Positions 41,352 to 51,651 of a stretch of DNA of 64,000 nt are shown here, piece after piece. The DNA comes from an uncultured Pelagibacteraceae bacterium. GTDB taxonomy: Bacteria; Pseudomonadota; Alphaproteobacteria; Pelagibacterales; Pelagibacteraceae. Below the pieces are notes generated by a model that searched no databases, had not been told where the DNA came from, and was given only the letters and a program-made list of their open reading frames with translations. The first letter of the stretch is position 1, and each line of letters opens with the position of its first letter. Position numbers and translations under genes: made by a program. The stretch covers positions 35,236 to 99,235 of the forward strand of contig CACARD010000004.1 in assembly GCA_902534735.1 (NCBI GenBank). Direction: 5' to 3'.

Positions 41352-42539
41352 TTATCCTAAATCCTCACAAAACTTTTTAATTCTAGACATTGCTATTTTA
41401 AGTTTTGCCATTGAAGTCGCATATGAAATTCTAAAATATCCATCTAAACCAAATGCTGAGCCCTGAACAGCTGCAACATTTTGTTTTTCTAAAAGCTTTT
41501 GGACAAAATCAGTATCTTTTTTAAGTTTAGTTCTTTTATTTAAAAGTTTTTTACAATTCGGAAATACGTAAAATGCACCATTAGGTTTCAAGCAGCTAAT
41601 ACCATCAATATTATTTAAACTTTTTACAACAAAATCTCTTCTTTCTTTAAATGATTTTGCTCTTTTCTTAATAAAGTCTTGTTTTCCATTTAAAGCTTCA
41701 ACAGCTGCTGCTTGACTAACTGATGATGGATTCGAAGTAGACTGAGACTGAATTTTTCTAATTGCAGAAATTATTTCTTTTGGTCCAGCCGCATAACCAA
41801 TCCTCCAACCAGTCATTGCATAAGATTTACTCACTCCATTCATTGTTAATGTTCGAGATTTTAATTTTGAAATTTGAGCAATAGTAAAAAATTTAAAATT
41901 ATCATATTTAACATGCTCATAAATATCATCGCTCAAAATGTGAACTTTTTTGTTTTTTATTAAAACCTTTGCTAATTTTTGAATTTCTGATTTACTGTAT
42001 CCAGATCCAGTTGGATTAGATGGTGAGTTAAGGATTATCCACTTCGTTCTTTTTGTAATTGCAGCTTTTAATTTTGCAGGTGTAATTTTAAATCCATCTT
42101 TTTCACCACATTTTACTATTTTTGGTTTTCCTCCTGCTAAGAGAACCATATCCGGATATGAAACCCAGAATGGAGCAGGAATAATAACTTCATCTCCTTT
42201 ATTTAAAGTTGCCATAAAAGTGTTATAGAGAACTTGTTTCCCTCCAGTTCCAACTGTAATTTCATCTAGTTTATAATTTAGTTTATTTTCTCTTTTAAAT
42301 TTTTTTAAAATTGCTTTTTTTAATGCTGGAGTTCCATCAACTGCTGTATACTTTGTATCTCCGTCTCTTATTGCTTTAATAGCTGCATTTTTAACATTGA
42401 TAGGAGTATCAAAATCTGGTTCCCCTGCCCCAAGTCCAACTACATCTTTTCCTGCAGCTCTTAATTCTCTTGCCTTTTGAGTAACTGCAATAGTTGGGGA
42501 TGGTTTAATTCTTTTTAAATTATTAGATATTATGCTCAT
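41352..42539 (-). CDS. aspC: Class I aspartate/aromatic aminotransferase
   Basis: PLP-dependent transaminase, 395 residues, of the I-gamma group that most alphaproteobacteria use as aspartate aminotransferase. The PLP lysine is K238 in NGVSKSYAMTGWRIGY. Other PLP contacts are seen at NSPSNPTG (171-178), DDIYEH (204-209) and the final arginine in FRISYA (about 372-377). The exact substrate (aspartate, tyrosine, or prephenate) cannot be read from sequence alone. The start is 36 bp from the divergent uvrB start, across a near-palindrome (42538-42560). Confidence 0.93.
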   Translation of the reverse strand: MSIISNNLKRIKPSPTIAVTQKARELRAAGKDVVGLGAGEPDFDTPINVKNAAIKAIRDGDTKYTAVDGTPALKKAILKKFKRENKLNYKLDEITVGTGGKQVLYNTFMATLNKGDEVIIPAPFWVSYPDMVLLAGGKPKIVKCGEKDGFKITPAKLKAAITKRTKWIILNSPSNPTGSGYSKSEIQKLAKVLIKNKKVHILSDDIYEHVKYDNFKFFTIAQISKLKSRTLTMNGVSKSYAMTGWRIGYAAGPKEIISAIRKIQSQSTSNPSSVSQAAAVEALNGKQDFIKKRAKSFKERRDFVVKSLNNIDGISCLKPNGAFYVFPNCKKLLNKRTKLKKDTDFVQKLLEKQNVAAVQGSAFGLDGYFRISYATSMAKLKIAMSRIKKFCEDLG

Positions 42540-42575
42540 TGAATTATGAAATTATTCAATTACGTTGTTTAATAT

Positions 42576-44750
42576 ATGGAGAATACATATCAAGACCTAA
42601 TTACAGACATTCAGAGTAAAAACCCAAAAATCGGTGGAAAACTCGAAGGTGGAAAAAAATTCAAAATAAAGTCAGATTTTACCCCGGCTGGTGACCAGCC
42701 AGATGCAATTAAAAGGCTTGTTCAAGGAGCTAAAAAAAATGAGTTTAATCAAGTATTATTAGGAGTAACTGGATCTGGAAAAACTTTTACAATGGCAAAA
42801 GTTATAGAAGCTACAAATAGACCAGCATTAATATTGGCACCAAATAAAACTTTAGCAGCTCAACTTTACGGTGAGATGAAAACTTTTTTTCCAGATAATG
42901 CTGTTGAGTATTTCGTATCTTACTATGATTATTACACACCAGAAGCTTACGTGCCAAGATCAGATACTTACATAGAGAAAGAGGCATCTATAAACGAGCA
43001 GATTGATAGAATGAGACATTCGGCAACAAGATCCCTTCTTGAAAGAGACGATGTTTTAATAGTTGCAAGTGTTTCTTGTATTTATGGTTTGGGATCAGTT
43101 GAAGCTTACAGCAAAATGACTTTAACTCTTCAGAAAAACTATGAATATAATAGAGAACAAATAATAAAATCTCTTGTTGCTCTTCAGTATAAGAGAAATG
43201 ATCAAAATTTTTTTAGAGGAACATTTAGAGCAAGGGGAGAATATTTGGAAATATTTCCATCTCATCTAGAGGATAGAGCATGGAGATTAAGTTTATATGG
43301 TGATAAACTTGAGAAAATTGAGGAATTTGATCCTTTGACAGGAGATCAGGTTAGAGATCTTAGTCTAGTAAAAGTTTATGCTAATTCTCATTACATCACT
43401 CCCAAACCAACTGTAGAACAAGCAATTATAAAAATTAGAAAAGAATTAGAGGAGACTTTAAAAAAACACAAAGCAGAAAACAAATTATTAGAGGCGCAAC
43501 GATTAGAGGAGAGAACTAAATTTGATTTAGAAATGATTGAGGCAACTGGATCTTGTGCGGGAATTGAAAATTATTCAAGATTTTTATCTGGTAGAAAACC
43601 AGGAGAGCCACCACCTACTCTTTTTGAATATTTTCCTGATAACACATTAGTTTTTGTAGATGAATCTCATGTTACAGTTCCACAACTTAATGGGATGTTT
43701 AAGGGAGATAGATCTCGAAAAAGCACGTTAGCTGAGTATGGTTTTAGATTGCCTTCTTGCATGGACAATAGACCTTTAAAATTTGAAGAGTGGGATTTGA
43801 TGAGAACACAAACTGTATTTGTTTCAGCAACTCCTGGCCCATGGGAATTGGAACAGACTAAAGGCAAGTTTATTGACCAAGTCATAAGACCTACAGGCTT
43901 AATTGATCCACCAGTTGAGATTAGACCAGCTAAAAATCAAGTAGATGACCTTATGCATGAATGTAAAAAAGTAGTTGAAAATAATTATAGAGTTTTGGTT
44001 ACAACACTTACAAAAAAAATGGCAGAGGATTTGACCGAGTATCTTCATGAAAATGGGATAAAAGTAAGATACCTTCATTCTGATATAGATACACTTGAGA
44101 GAATAGAGATTATGAGAGATCTCAGAATGGGTGTATTTGATGTTCTAGTTGGAATAAATTTATTAAGAGAAGGTTTAGATATTCCAGAATGTGCATTAGT
44201 TGGAATACTAGATGCTGATAAGGAAGGATTTTTGCGGTCAGAAACATCACTAATTCAAACAATAGGAAGAGCCGCAAGAAACGTAGATGGAAAAGTTATT
44301 CTTTATGCCGATAAGGAAACAAAAAGTATAAAGAAAGCAATTAAAGAAACTGAGAGAAGAAGAAAGATTCAATTAGAGTACAATAAGAAAAATAAAATCG
44401 ACGCTAAATCTGTAAAAAAAGAAATAAGTGATATTTTAGAAAGTGTTTATGAAAAAGATTACGTCAAAATAAGCGAAGGTTCCAATATTGGTGGTAACCT
44501 TAAAAAACATTTAAAAGGATTAGACAAAAAGATGAAAGAAGCTGCATCTAATTTGGAATTTGAGGAAGCCGCTAAAATTAGAGATGAGATGAGAAAGCTT
44601 CAAAGTACTGAATTAGAAATTACTTTAAACCCCAAAATTAGACAGTACGATGTTAAAAATAAAATTTATCCCAAAGGTAGATCAACACTTGGTATGCCTG
44701 GTACAAGAGTTACAAAAAAAAGAGATAAAAAATGGAAGCACGGAAGATAA
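42576..44750 (+). CDS. uvrB: Excinuclease ABC subunit B
   Basis: Damage-verification helicase of nucleotide excision repair, 724 residues. Walker [10 protein letters not shown] lies near 64-72. The beta-hairpin region follows ([18 protein letters not shown], about 110-127). DESHV is the Walker B box, then [13 protein letters not shown] and the motif VI stretch QTIGRAARN. The C-terminal UVR motif ([12 protein letters not shown]) binds UvrC. ATG start. The 3' end overlaps the folate-type SDR gene by 19 bp, and uvrC lies two genes further on, so uvrB and uvrC are likely in one transcript. Confidence 0.97.
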   Translation: MENTYQDLITDIQSKNPKIGGKLEGGKKFKIKSDFTPAGDQPDAIKRLVQGAKKNEFNQVLLGVTGSGKTFTMAKVIEATNRPALILAPNKTLAAQLYGEMKTFFPDNAVEYFVSYYDYYTPEAYVPRSDTYIEKEASINEQIDRMRHSATRSLLERDDVLIVASVSCIYGLGSVEAYSKMTLTLQKNYEYNREQIIKSLVALQYKRNDQNFFRGTFRARGEYLEIFPSHLEDRAWRLSLYGDKLEKIEEFDPLTGDQVRDLSLVKVYANSHYITPKPTVEQAIIKIRKELEETLKKHKAENKLLEAQRLEERTKFDLEMIEATGSCAGIENYSRFLSGRKPGEPPPTLFEYFPDNTLVFVDESHVTVPQLNGMFKGDRSRKSTLAEYGFRLPSCMDNRPLKFEEWDLMRTQTVFVSATPGPWELEQTKGKFIDQVIRPTGLIDPPVEIRPAKNQVDDLMHECKKVVENNYRVLVTTLTKKMAEDLTEYLHENGIKVRYLHSDIDTLERIEIMRDLRMGVFDVLVGINLLREGLDIPECALVGILDADKEGFLRSETSLIQTIGRAARNVDGKVILYADKETKSIKKAIKETERRRKIQLEYNKKNKIDAKSVKKEISDILESVYEKDYVKISEGSNIGGNLKKHLKGLDKKMKEAASNLEFEEAAKIRDEMRKLQSTELEITLNPKIRQYDVKNKIYPKGRSTLGMPGTRVTKKRDKKWKHGR

Positions 44751-45487
44751 TAATTACTGGAGCAGCAACTCGAATGGGGGCTGCGATAGCTAAAAAATTA
44801 TCTGGGCCTAATATTGAAATTGTTATCCATTATAACAAATCTAAGTCCAAAGCAGAGAGTCTTAAAAAAGATTTAAATAAAAGTGGTACAAAAATTTATT
44901 TGGTAAAAGCAGATTTGACTAAAGAAAAAGAGATTGAGAAAATGTTAAAGTTTTCAAAATCAAAGTTGAAGTATTTTGATTGTTTAATTAATAATGCTTC
45001 ATTATTTGAGAACGATAAACTTGAAAATTTTACATCAAAAAGTTGGGAAAGCCATCTAAAAGCTAATTTAAAAGCGCCAGCTTTATTATCAAAGGGTTTT
45101 GCGAAAAATGCTAGAGGTAAAAACAATAATATTATTAATATAATTGATCAAAGAATATTTAAATTAACACCATATTTTTTTTCATATACATTAAGTAAGT
45201 CTGGTCTTTATACTTTAACCAAAACTAGCGCCATGAGCCTTGCTCCGAATATAAGAGTGAATGGAATTGCTCCAGGCCCAACTATTAAAAATAAAAGACA
45301 ATCTGATAAACATTTTAAAAAACAATACATTGCAACACCTCTTAAAAAACAGACAGATGTTCAAGAAATCTGCAATGCTGTTGACTTTTTTATTAAAAAT
45401 AGATCTATTACTGGTCAAGTTATTGCAATTGATAGTGGTCAAAACTTGAATTGGCAAACTCCAGACATAATGGGTGGTAAGGAATGA
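44732..45487 (+). CDS. Short-chain dehydrogenase, FolM/pteridine reductase-like
   Basis: A 251-residue Rossmann-fold reductase. The nucleotide loop is TGAATRMG (9-16), LINNAS is at 85-90, and the active site has Y152 and K156 with D139 in the position usually held by Ser. The Asp-Tyr-Lys triad at this spacing is that of pteridine reductase PTR1 and is shared by E. coli FolM, a dihydromonapterin reductase. The next gene is folB, which overlaps by 4 bp, so a role in folate or pterin reduction is likely. A TGA of this gene overlaps ATG of folB. Substrate remains inferred; a generic SDR is the alternative. Confidence 0.85.
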   Translation: MEARKIIITGAATRMGAAIAKKLSGPNIEIVIHYNKSKSKAESLKKDLNKSGTKIYLVKADLTKEKEIEKMLKFSKSKLKYFDCLINNASLFENDKLENFTSKSWESHLKANLKAPALLSKGFAKNARGKNNNIINIIDQRIFKLTPYFFSYTLSKSGLYTLTKTSAMSLAPNIRVNGIAPGPTIKNKRQSDKHFKKQYIATPLKKQTDVQEICNAVDFFIKNRSITGQVIAIDSGQNLNWQTPDIMGGKE

Positions 45488-45909
45488 AAAAAAATAATCT
45501 CAAAGTTGTAAAAATAGATAAAAATAAAAGCCTATTTAACTATGAAAAGAAGGTCTTAATAAAAGAGTTAGTGTTAGATTTAAAACTTGGTTATTTTGAT
45601 TTTGAAAAAGAAAAAACACAAAAAGTAAAATTTAATTTAGAAGTAAATTATCAAGATAAACAGCCATCCAATGATAAAGATATTAAATCGATAGTGAATT
45701 ATGCTAAAATAGTAAAATTAATAAAAAAACTAGTAAAAAACAAACATTACAATTTTCTTGAAACATTGGCAGAAGATGTTTTTGATGAGCTATTCAAAGA
45801 TAAAAGAATAGATAAAATTACTCTTCAAATCGAAAAATTAGAGATAATGAAGGATTGCAGCTCAGTTGGGATCCAAATTTCTAAAAAAAGAAGCCATGAT
45901 CAGCTCTGA
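45484..45909 (+). CDS. folB: Dihydroneopterin aldolase FolB
   Basis: Folate-pathway aldolase that converts dihydroneopterin to hydroxymethyl-dihydropterin; FolB-type enzymes can also epimerise. It is 141 residues, slightly longer than the usual 120. After a basic N-terminal extension (about 1-24) comes [26 protein letters not shown], with the catalytic-region segment [13 protein letters not shown], then [10 protein letters not shown] (the conserved Glu) and ITLQIEKLE. The overlap with the FolM-like gene (ATGA) and with uvrC shows tight packing in an operon of mixed function. Confidence 0.88.
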   Translation: MKKNNLKVVKIDKNKSLFNYEKKVLIKELVLDLKLGYFDFEKEKTQKVKFNLEVNYQDKQPSNDKDIKSIVNYAKIVKLIKKLVKNKHYNFLETLAEDVFDELFKDKRIDKITLQIEKLEIMKDCSSVGIQISKKRSHDQL

Positions 45910-47731
45910 TATAGGTAAAGAAGTAATCAAAAAAGAATTGCCCTTGGTTCCTAAGTTGCCAGGTGTTTATAGAATGCTAAATTCAAAAGGAGAAATTCTT
46001 TATGTGGGTAAAGCAAAAAACCTTCCAAACAGACTTAAAAGTTATGTATCAGAGAAAAATCATATCATTAGAACTGAGAGAATGCTCTCTCAGACAAAAA
46101 GGCTCGAAATTACCACCACCTCAAATGAAAGCGAGGCTTTACTTTTAGAAGCAAATTTAATTAAAAAATTTAAACCAAAATTTAATATTTTACTTAGAGA
46201 TGACAAATCCTTTCCTTTTATTTTTATAGGCGACAAAGATAAATGGCCACAGATCAAAAGGCACAGAGGTAAAAAAGGTAAAGAAGGATTTTATTTTGGA
46301 CCATTCGCATCAGCTGGATCTGCAAATTGGACTATAAAAATGATACAAAAAATATTTCATCTCAGAATTTGTGATGATACTGTTTTCAAAAATAGAGAAA
46401 GACCCTGCATACTTTATCAAATCAAAAGGTGCTCAGGACCTTGTGTTGGTTACGTAACTGAGAGTGATTATAAACAAACTGTTGATGATGCAATTGAGTT
46501 TGTGTCAGGCAAATCTAGAAAAATTCAGAAAAGCTTATCTAATCAAATGGAAAAGGCTAGTGAGGATTTAGACTTTGAAAAAGCAGCAATATTAAGAGAT
46601 CGAATTAAATCATTAAATATTATCCAATCTTCTCAAAGAATTAATGAAGCAAATTTAGTCGAAGCAGATGTTATCGCAGGATATAAAGAGTCTGGAAAAA
46701 CTTGTATTCAAGTTTTTTTTTACAGGTCAAAACAAAATTGGGGTAATCAAGCTTTTTTTCCAAAGCATGATCCAGAAGAAAATCTAAGTGATATTATTAA
46801 TTCTTTTGTCTCTCAATTTTATGAAAATAAAAGTGTGCCTTCTTCAATAATTTTATCAAATGAAATTAAAGAAAAAGAATTAATTGAAAAAACACTTACA
46901 CAAAAAGAAGGTAAACAAATCACAATTACTGTTGCAAAAAAAGGGACAAAACTAAAAGTTATTAATCAAGCAATAAATAATGCAAAAGATAGTTTGAATA
47001 GAAAACTTTATGAGAGTCAGAATAATAGAGATCTTTTCGATGCAGTATCAAGAAAATTCAATCTTGAAACTAATATTAATTTAGTTGAGGTTTATGATAA
47101 TAGCCATATTCAAGGCACAAATAGTGTGGGCGCTTTAATTACTTATGGAGATGAAGGGTTCGTTAAAAAAAGGTATAGAAAATTTAATATAAAAATTCAA
47201 ACAAATGCTCAAGATGATTATGGAATGATGAAAGAAGTTCTTAACAGAAGATTTAAAAGAGCAGTTCAAGAGAAAGATAACTATCTAACTTTTCCTGATT
47301 TAGTCTTAATTGATGGAGGGAAAGGTCAATATTCAGTGGCAAGAGAAGCTATGAATGAGCTTGGTCTACATGAAATTCCTATTATAGCTATAGCAAAGGG
47401 AAAGATGAGAAATAGTGGAAATGAAACATTTTTTCATAATGGAAAAGAGTTCATGTTCGAAAAAAATGATCCAACATTATTCTTTTTACAAAGATTAAGA
47501 GATGAGTCCCATCGATTTGCTATAAGTGCTCATAGAGCAAAGAGAAAAAAAGGTATAAGCAAATCATTATTAGATCAGATTGATGGTATTGGATCTATTA
47601 GAAAAAGGGCCTTATTAAATCATTTTGGTTCAGCTAGAGCTGTGGAATCAGCTAGTTTAGATGAAATAAAATCAGTTGATGGAGTTGAGGAAAAAGTTGC
47701 AAAAAAAATATATAACTTCTTTCACGAATGA
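45896..47731 (+). CDS. uvrC: Excinuclease ABC subunit C
   Basis: Dual nuclease of nucleotide excision repair. I start at ATG 45896 (611 residues), preceded by AAGAAG; a TTG at 45866 would add ten residues. The N-terminal GIY-YIG nuclease has PGVYRM and [13 protein letters not shown]. Then come a Cys-containing linker ([17 protein letters not shown]), a UVR domain ([13 protein letters not shown]), and the RNase H-like C-terminal nuclease ([25 protein letters not shown]), ending in tandem helix-hairpin-helix motifs ([17 protein letters not shown]). The folB end overlaps by 14 bp, and pgsA starts in the uvrC stop (ATGA). Confidence 0.96.
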   Translation: MISSDIGKEVIKKELPLVPKLPGVYRMLNSKGEILYVGKAKNLPNRLKSYVSEKNHIIRTERMLSQTKRLEITTTSNESEALLLEANLIKKFKPKFNILLRDDKSFPFIFIGDKDKWPQIKRHRGKKGKEGFYFGPFASAGSANWTIKMIQKIFHLRICDDTVFKNRERPCILYQIKRCSGPCVGYVTESDYKQTVDDAIEFVSGKSRKIQKSLSNQMEKASEDLDFEKAAILRDRIKSLNIIQSSQRINEANLVEADVIAGYKESGKTCIQVFFYRSKQNWGNQAFFPKHDPEENLSDIINSFVSQFYENKSVPSSIILSNEIKEKELIEKTLTQKEGKQITITVAKKGTKLKVINQAINNAKDSLNRKLYESQNNRDLFDAVSRKFNLETNINLVEVYDNSHIQGTNSVGALITYGDEGFVKKRYRKFNIKIQTNAQDDYGMMKEVLNRRFKRAVQEKDNYLTFPDLVLIDGGKGQYSVAREAMNELGLHEIPIIAIAKGKMRNSGNETFFHNGKEFMFEKNDPTLFFLQRLRDESHRFAISAHRAKRKKGISKSLLDQIDGIGSIRKRALLNHFGSARAVESASLDEIKSVDGVEEKVAKKIYNFFHE

Positions 47732-48312
47732 AATTTAAAATACCTAATTATTTAACAATTGGACGAATAATAATTGTTCCAATATTTGTTTTTACTTTCT
47801 ACCTTCCGGGATTTTATGGAGACATTATACCATTTGCTCTCTTTTTAATTGCCTCATTCACAGATTTTTTAGATGGCCTTTTGGCGAGGATGTTTAAAGA
47901 GGAATCTAAACTTGGAGAACTTTTAGATCCAATAGCTGATAAGATTATTGTTGCAACTGCATTAATTTTATTAGTTATGGACCAAACAATAAAAAATTAC
48001 GAAGTTATTGCAGCTATTATAATTCTAACAAGGGAAATACTAATTTCTGGATTAAGAGAGTTTCTGGCTAAAGGAAAAATAAAGCTTCCTGTTTCTAATT
48101 TAGCAAAACTTAAAACATTCTTGCAGATGTTTTCAATAGCGATACTTTTAACCGGAGAAACTGGAAATAAATTAATTAATTTTCAAGATTATAATGCTCA
48201 AACAATTGGCATAATTATTTTATGGCTATCTGCATTTCTAACACTTTATACTGGATATGATTATCTTAGAAAAGGAATAGATCATGCAATATCTGAGGAT
48301 AGTAAAGATTAG
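47728..48312 (+). CDS. pgsA: CDP-diacylglycerol--glycerol-3-phosphate 3-phosphatidyltransferase
   Basis: Membrane enzyme for the first step of phosphatidylglycerol synthesis. It is 194 residues with several transmembrane helices. The CDP-alcohol phosphotransferase motif D-G-x2-A-R-x8-G-x3-D-x3-D is complete in [20 protein letters not shown] followed by LDPIADK (about 47-71). ATG start overlapping the uvrC stop by 4 bp; this uvrC-pgsA linkage is common in proteobacteria. The end overlaps the convergent ilvE stop by 4 bp. PgsA is favoured over Pss by the neighbour and by the start [10 protein letters not shown]. Confidence 0.93.
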   Translation: MKFKIPNYLTIGRIIIVPIFVFTFYLPGFYGDIIPFALFLIASFTDFLDGLLARMFKEESKLGELLDPIADKIIVATALILLVMDQTIKNYEVIAAIIILTREILISGLREFLAKGKIKLPVSNLAKLKTFLQMFSIAILLTGETGNKLINFQDYNAQTIGIIILWLSAFLTLYTGYDYLRKGIDHAISEDSKD

Positions 48313-49190
48313 GCAGCTTTTTTTTGTCTAACCAACTGATCAAAGCTTTTTGATAATCCTAATATAACATCACAAATTTTGTATTTATGATCTGCTATGC
48401 TTGCAACAGGTGTTATTTCGGCTGCTGTACCAGTTAAGAAACATCCATCAAAATTACCTAGTTCATCTGGAGAAATTTTTCTCTCATGAACTCTAATATT
48501 TTTTGATTTGGCTAATTCAATTACAGCTTGTCTTGTAATACCATTTAAAAAGGAATCTGGTGTTGGTGTATGTAATTCATTATTTTTATCTTTAAAAAAA
48601 ATATTTGCGCTTGTTCCTTCTGCAACATTGCCCTCAAAATCTAACATTAATGACTCAGAATATCCTTGTTGTTCAGCTTCGTGTTTTGAAAGAGTACAAA
48701 TCATATATAATCCAGCTGCTTTTGCATCCCAAGGAATAGTGTTTGGAGCCGGTCTTCGCCATTTAGAAATATTTAATCTTATTCCTTCAGCTTTTAATTT
48801 TGGATCAAAATACGCAGGCCATTCCCACGTTGCTATTGCTACATTAATTGTATTTTTCTGTGCAGACACACCCATCATCTCACTTCCTCTCCACGCAAAT
48901 GGTCTTACATATCCATTTTGAATATTTTGAACCGCTACAATTTTTTTTGAAGCTTCATTTATTTCATCTTTTGTATAAGGAATGTTAATGTCTAATCTCT
49001 TTGCAGAATAAAATAATCTATCTGTATGCTCTTCTAGCTTAAATATTTCTCCATCATATACTCTTTCACCTTCAAAAACTAAACTTGCATAATGAAGTCC
49101 ATGACTGATTACATGGCATTTTGCATCTTGCCATTCAACAAGCTCATTATTGTACCAAATTTTTCCAGATCGTTTATCGAAAGGTATCAT
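48309..49190 (-). CDS. ilvE: Branched-chain amino acid aminotransferase
   Basis: PLP fold type IV transaminase for the last step of Leu, Ile and Val synthesis. It is 293 residues. N-terminal KIWYNNELVEWQDAKCHVISHGLHYA and the FEGERVYDG segment are family-typical. The PLP-lysine region is WDAKAAGLYMI (about 153-163). The C-terminal half has EGTSANIFFK (about 207-216) and SFLNGITRQAVIEL. Family IV also includes D-amino acid transaminase and ADC lyase, but length and these segments fit IlvE best. It diverges from a MarR-type gene with 59 bp between starts. Confidence 0.92.
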   Translation of the reverse strand: MIPFDKRSGKIWYNNELVEWQDAKCHVISHGLHYASLVFEGERVYDGEIFKLEEHTDRLFYSAKRLDINIPYTKDEINEASKKIVAVQNIQNGYVRPFAWRGSEMMGVSAQKNTINVAIATWEWPAYFDPKLKAEGIRLNISKWRRPAPNTIPWDAKAAGLYMICTLSKHEAEQQGYSESLMLDFEGNVAEGTSANIFFKDKNNELHTPTPDSFLNGITRQAVIELAKSKNIRVHERKISPDELGNFDGCFLTGTAAEITPVASIADHKYKICDVILGLSKSFDQLVRQKKAA

Positions 49191-49249
49191 TATTTAATTT
49201 TATAAAAAAATATATTTGTATATATAATATGTCAATATAACTTACCAAT
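49191..49249. promoter_or_regulatory. Divergent ilvE / marR promoter region
   Basis: These 59 bases serve both genes. On the minus strand a perfect -35 TTGACA (plus strand 49230-49235) is followed by A/T-rich -10 candidates (TATATT at 15 bp or TATTTT at 17 bp) in front of ilvE. On the plus strand TATAAT (49223-49228) could be the -10 of the marR gene. The two overlap, so MarR-type binding here could affect both directions. Prediction from consensus only. Confidence 0.3.
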
Positions 49250-49693
49250 ATGAAAAAACTTTTATATTTAAAAGATGAAGACCTCAAACAATATATTGAA
49301 AAAATATTTCTTGGCTACAGAGAGACAGTCTCTGATGCTAAAAATGTGTTGAATAAATACTCCATAGGTGTCGCACATAATAAGGTTATTCACCTAATTT
49401 CATTATATGAGGGTATTACAATATCAGACCTTTTAAGAAAGTTGAAAGTTACAAAGCAAAGTTTGAATAGAGTTTTGAAAGATCTAATAAATCTAAAAGC
49501 TATAAAATATGAAAAAGATCAAATAGATACCAGAATAAAGCATGTCTACTTAACTGAAGAAGGAGAAAAATTATTTAACGAAATTTTCTCTATTCAAAAG
49601 AAAAGAATTTACCAAGCATTCTCCACATCTAAAGCAAATGAGGTTGTTAGTTTTGACAATGTTTTAAAAAAAATAATTAATGGAAAAATTTAA
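49250..49693 (+). CDS. MarR-family transcriptional regulator (PetP-like)
   Basis: A 147-residue winged-helix regulator. The central MarR pattern is seen: L---EGITISDLLRKLKVTKQSLNRVLKDLINLKAIKYE (about 50-90) with the wing DQIDTRIKHVYLTEEGEKLFNEI (about 93-118). It overlaps the next gene, an OmpR-type regulator, by 14 bp. A MarR-type gene directly in front of an OmpR-type one is the arrangement of petP-petR, which in Rhodobacter capsulatus affects cytochrome bc1 synthesis; petABC lies about 8 kb away in this window. The link is an inference. Confidence 0.85.
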   Translation: MKKLLYLKDEDLKQYIEKIFLGYRETVSDAKNVLNKYSIGVAHNKVIHLISLYEGITISDLLRKLKVTKQSLNRVLKDLINLKAIKYEKDQIDTRIKHVYLTEEGEKLFNEIFSIQKKRIYQAFSTSKANEVVSFDNVLKKIINGKI

Positions 49694-50357
49694 AGCACAT
49701 ATTTTGGTTGTAGATGATGATGATGGTATAAGAGAATTAGTAAAAGAATACCTTTCTCAAAATAATTATCTCGTAACTAGTTCAAATAGTGCAGAAGATG
49801 CTCTTGAAAAAGTTAAAGTTATAAAATTTGATTTAATAGTGCTTGATATAATGATGCCAGGCAAGAGTGGTTTAGAATTTACAAAAGAAAATAAAGACAA
49901 AATATCAACCCCAATAATTCTTTTAACAGCGAAAGGCGAAGCCTCAGAAAGAATTGAAGGTTTAGATATTGGTGCAGACGATTACCTTCCAAAACCTTTT
50001 GAGCCTAAAGAATTAATACTTAGAATTAATAATATCTTAAATAAAACAAAATATAGAAATACAAAGAGAAGATTTAAATTTGGTAAAATTGAAATAGATC
50101 TTAACAAACAGTTTATTTTCAAAAATGATAAGTCAATAAAAATCAATAATACAGAAAAAATAATTTTAGATAAAATGGTTAACTCTCCTGGAAAAATTTT
50201 TAAAAGAGAAGAGATTGGAAATCTTATAAAAATTGATAAAGAAAGATCAGTTGACGTAATCATTACAAGACTTAGGAAGAAAATTGAAGAAAACCCTAAA
50301 AGCCCAAATTATTTACAAACAATAAGAGGTGAAGGTTATGTTTTATGGATTGAGTAA
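49680..50357 (+). CDS. OmpR-family response regulator (PetR-like)
   Basis: A 225-residue two-component regulator. Receiver domain with acidic pocket DDDD (12-15), phospho-acceptor D56 (VLDIMMPGKSG), T83 and K105 (LPKPF). C-terminal winged-helix effector domain (about 130-225) with VDVIITRLRKKIEENPKSP and RGEGY. ATG start 14 bp inside the MarR gene. The kinase gene follows with an overlap of 20 bp (from its ATG), so the three are one operon. Regulated genes cannot be read from sequence. The petR assignment is a context inference. Confidence 0.93.
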   Translation: MEKFKAHILVVDDDDGIRELVKEYLSQNNYLVTSSNSAEDALEKVKVIKFDLIVLDIMMPGKSGLEFTKENKDKISTPIILLTAKGEASERIEGLDIGADDYLPKPFEPKELILRINNILNKTKYRNTKRRFKFGKIEIDLNKQFIFKNDKSIKINNTEKIILDKMVNSPGKIFKREEIGNLIKIDKERSVDVIITRLRKKIEENPKSPNYLQTIRGEGYVLWIE

Positions 50358-51651
50358 ATATATAAAAAATATTTTACCTAAAAGACTTTTTTATAGAGGT
50401 CTACTCATTGTTGCTGTTCCAATAGTTGTTATGCAAATCACTATTTCGTTAGTTTTTTTTGATAGTCTATGGATCAAAACTAATTCTGGAATGACAAGAG
50501 CATTGGTTTCAGAAGTCAAAACTTTTGTAGACGCATATGATAACGATGAAACTAACAAAGATTTTATAATAATTTTGTTCAAGGAACATTTGGGTTTTAA
50601 CATTAAATATGAAGAAGATAAAATCTTACCAAATAAAATACCAGAAAGATGGTTCAGTCCGGTAGATCGATCACTAAGAAGAGAATTAAAGAAAAAAAAT
50701 TTAACCTATTGGTTTGATACAACAAATTTCAAAGAAGTTGTTGATTTGAAAATAGGATATTCAAAAGGATATTTTCAATTTTATATTCCAAGGGATAGAC
50801 TAACTACGAGTTCGGCTAGATTATTTGGTCTTTGGATAACATTGCCAGCATTGTTAATGATAGCAGTAGCAATAATTTTTTTAAAGAATCAAACTAGACC
50901 CATAACTAAACTTGCAGAGGCATCTGAAAGATTTGGTCGAGGAGAAGATATTGACGAATTTAGACCTTCTGGAGCACTCGAAATCCGAAAAGCTGGTTTA
51001 GAGTTTGACAAAATGAGAAAGAGAATACTTAGACATCTTAACCAAAGATCTGAGATGCTATCCGGTATCAGCCACGATTTAAGAACTCCTTTGACAAGGA
51101 TAAAACTTCAAATAGCGATGATTAAAGATAAAAACGTTGTAGAGAAACTCTCAAGAGATGTTGATGAAATGGAAAAAATGTTAAATGAATATCTTCAATT
51201 TGCAAGATCTGGTGCAAAAGATAAAACTGAAACGTTTGATATCTCTGTTCTTCTTGAAGATATTTGTAAAAAATATGAGAAACCAAATATAAAATATTTT
51301 TTAAAAGAGAAGGTTTATTTTGATGGAAGAAAAAATTTAATTATTAGATGTATTAATAACCTTATAGATAATTCTTTAAAATTTGCTGACAATGTTGAAT
51401 TGTATCTAAAAAAAGGAAGATCAACTATTAATATTTCAATTGAGGATGATGGTCCAGGTATACCACAGAAAGAACATCAAAATGTTTTAAAACCATTTTA
51501 TAAAATTGACAAAAGTAGATCGGAAACAAAGTCTAGTGTTGGTCTTGGCTTAGCTATATCATCAGATGTCGTAAAATCACATGGTGGAGATCTTAAATTT
51601 GATAAGTCTAGTTTAGGTGGATTAAAGGTTATTATTTCTTTGCCCGTTTAG
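50338..51651 (+). CDS. EnvZ-type sensor histidine kinase
   Basis: Membrane kinase paired with the preceding regulator. I choose ATG 50338 with a strong AGAGGTGA ribosome site, giving 437 residues; GTG 50329 is three codons upstream. Two membrane helices (about 20-42 and 163-183) flank a periplasmic region of about 120 residues. HAMP follows (PITKLAEASERFGRG), then the phospho-accepting His about residue 246 in SGISHDLRTPLTR, N box NLIDNSLKFA, G1 DDGPGIP and G2 GLGLAIS. The 3' end overlaps the convergent UbiK-like gene by 20 bp. The stimulus is unknown; EnvZ-type kinases often sense osmotic or envelope state. Confidence 0.93.
   Translation: MFYGLSKYIKNILPKRLFYRGLLIVAVPIVVMQITISLVFFDSLWIKTNSGMTRALVSEVKTFVDAYDNDETNKDFIIILFKEHLGFNIKYEEDKILPNKIPERWFSPVDRSLRRELKKKNLTYWFDTTNFKEVVDLKIGYSKGYFQFYIPRDRLTTSSARLFGLWITLPALLMIAVAIIFLKNQTRPITKLAEASERFGRGEDIDEFRPSGALEIRKAGLEFDKMRKRILRHLNQRSEMLSGISHDLRTPLTRIKLQIAMIKDKNVVEKLSRDVDEMEKMLNEYLQFARSGAKDKTETFDISVLLEDICKKYEKPNIKYFLKEKVYFDGRKNLIIRCINNLIDNSLKFADNVELYLKKGRSTINISIEDDGPGIPQKEHQNVLKPFYKIDKSRSETKSSVGLGLAISSDVVKSHGGDLKFDKSSLGGLKVIISLPV

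Noticed and set aside
48508..48921. 137-codon plus-strand frame opposite ilvE
   Set aside because: Antisense to a well-conserved aminotransferase with no recognisable features; long antisense frames are common on conserved genes.
49206..49240. Perfect palindromic MarR operator in the ilvE-marR gap
   Set aside because: TTG...CAA ends were noticed (TTGTATATATAATATGTCAA), but the arms do not pair beyond three bases; the AT steps give only a loose symmetry.
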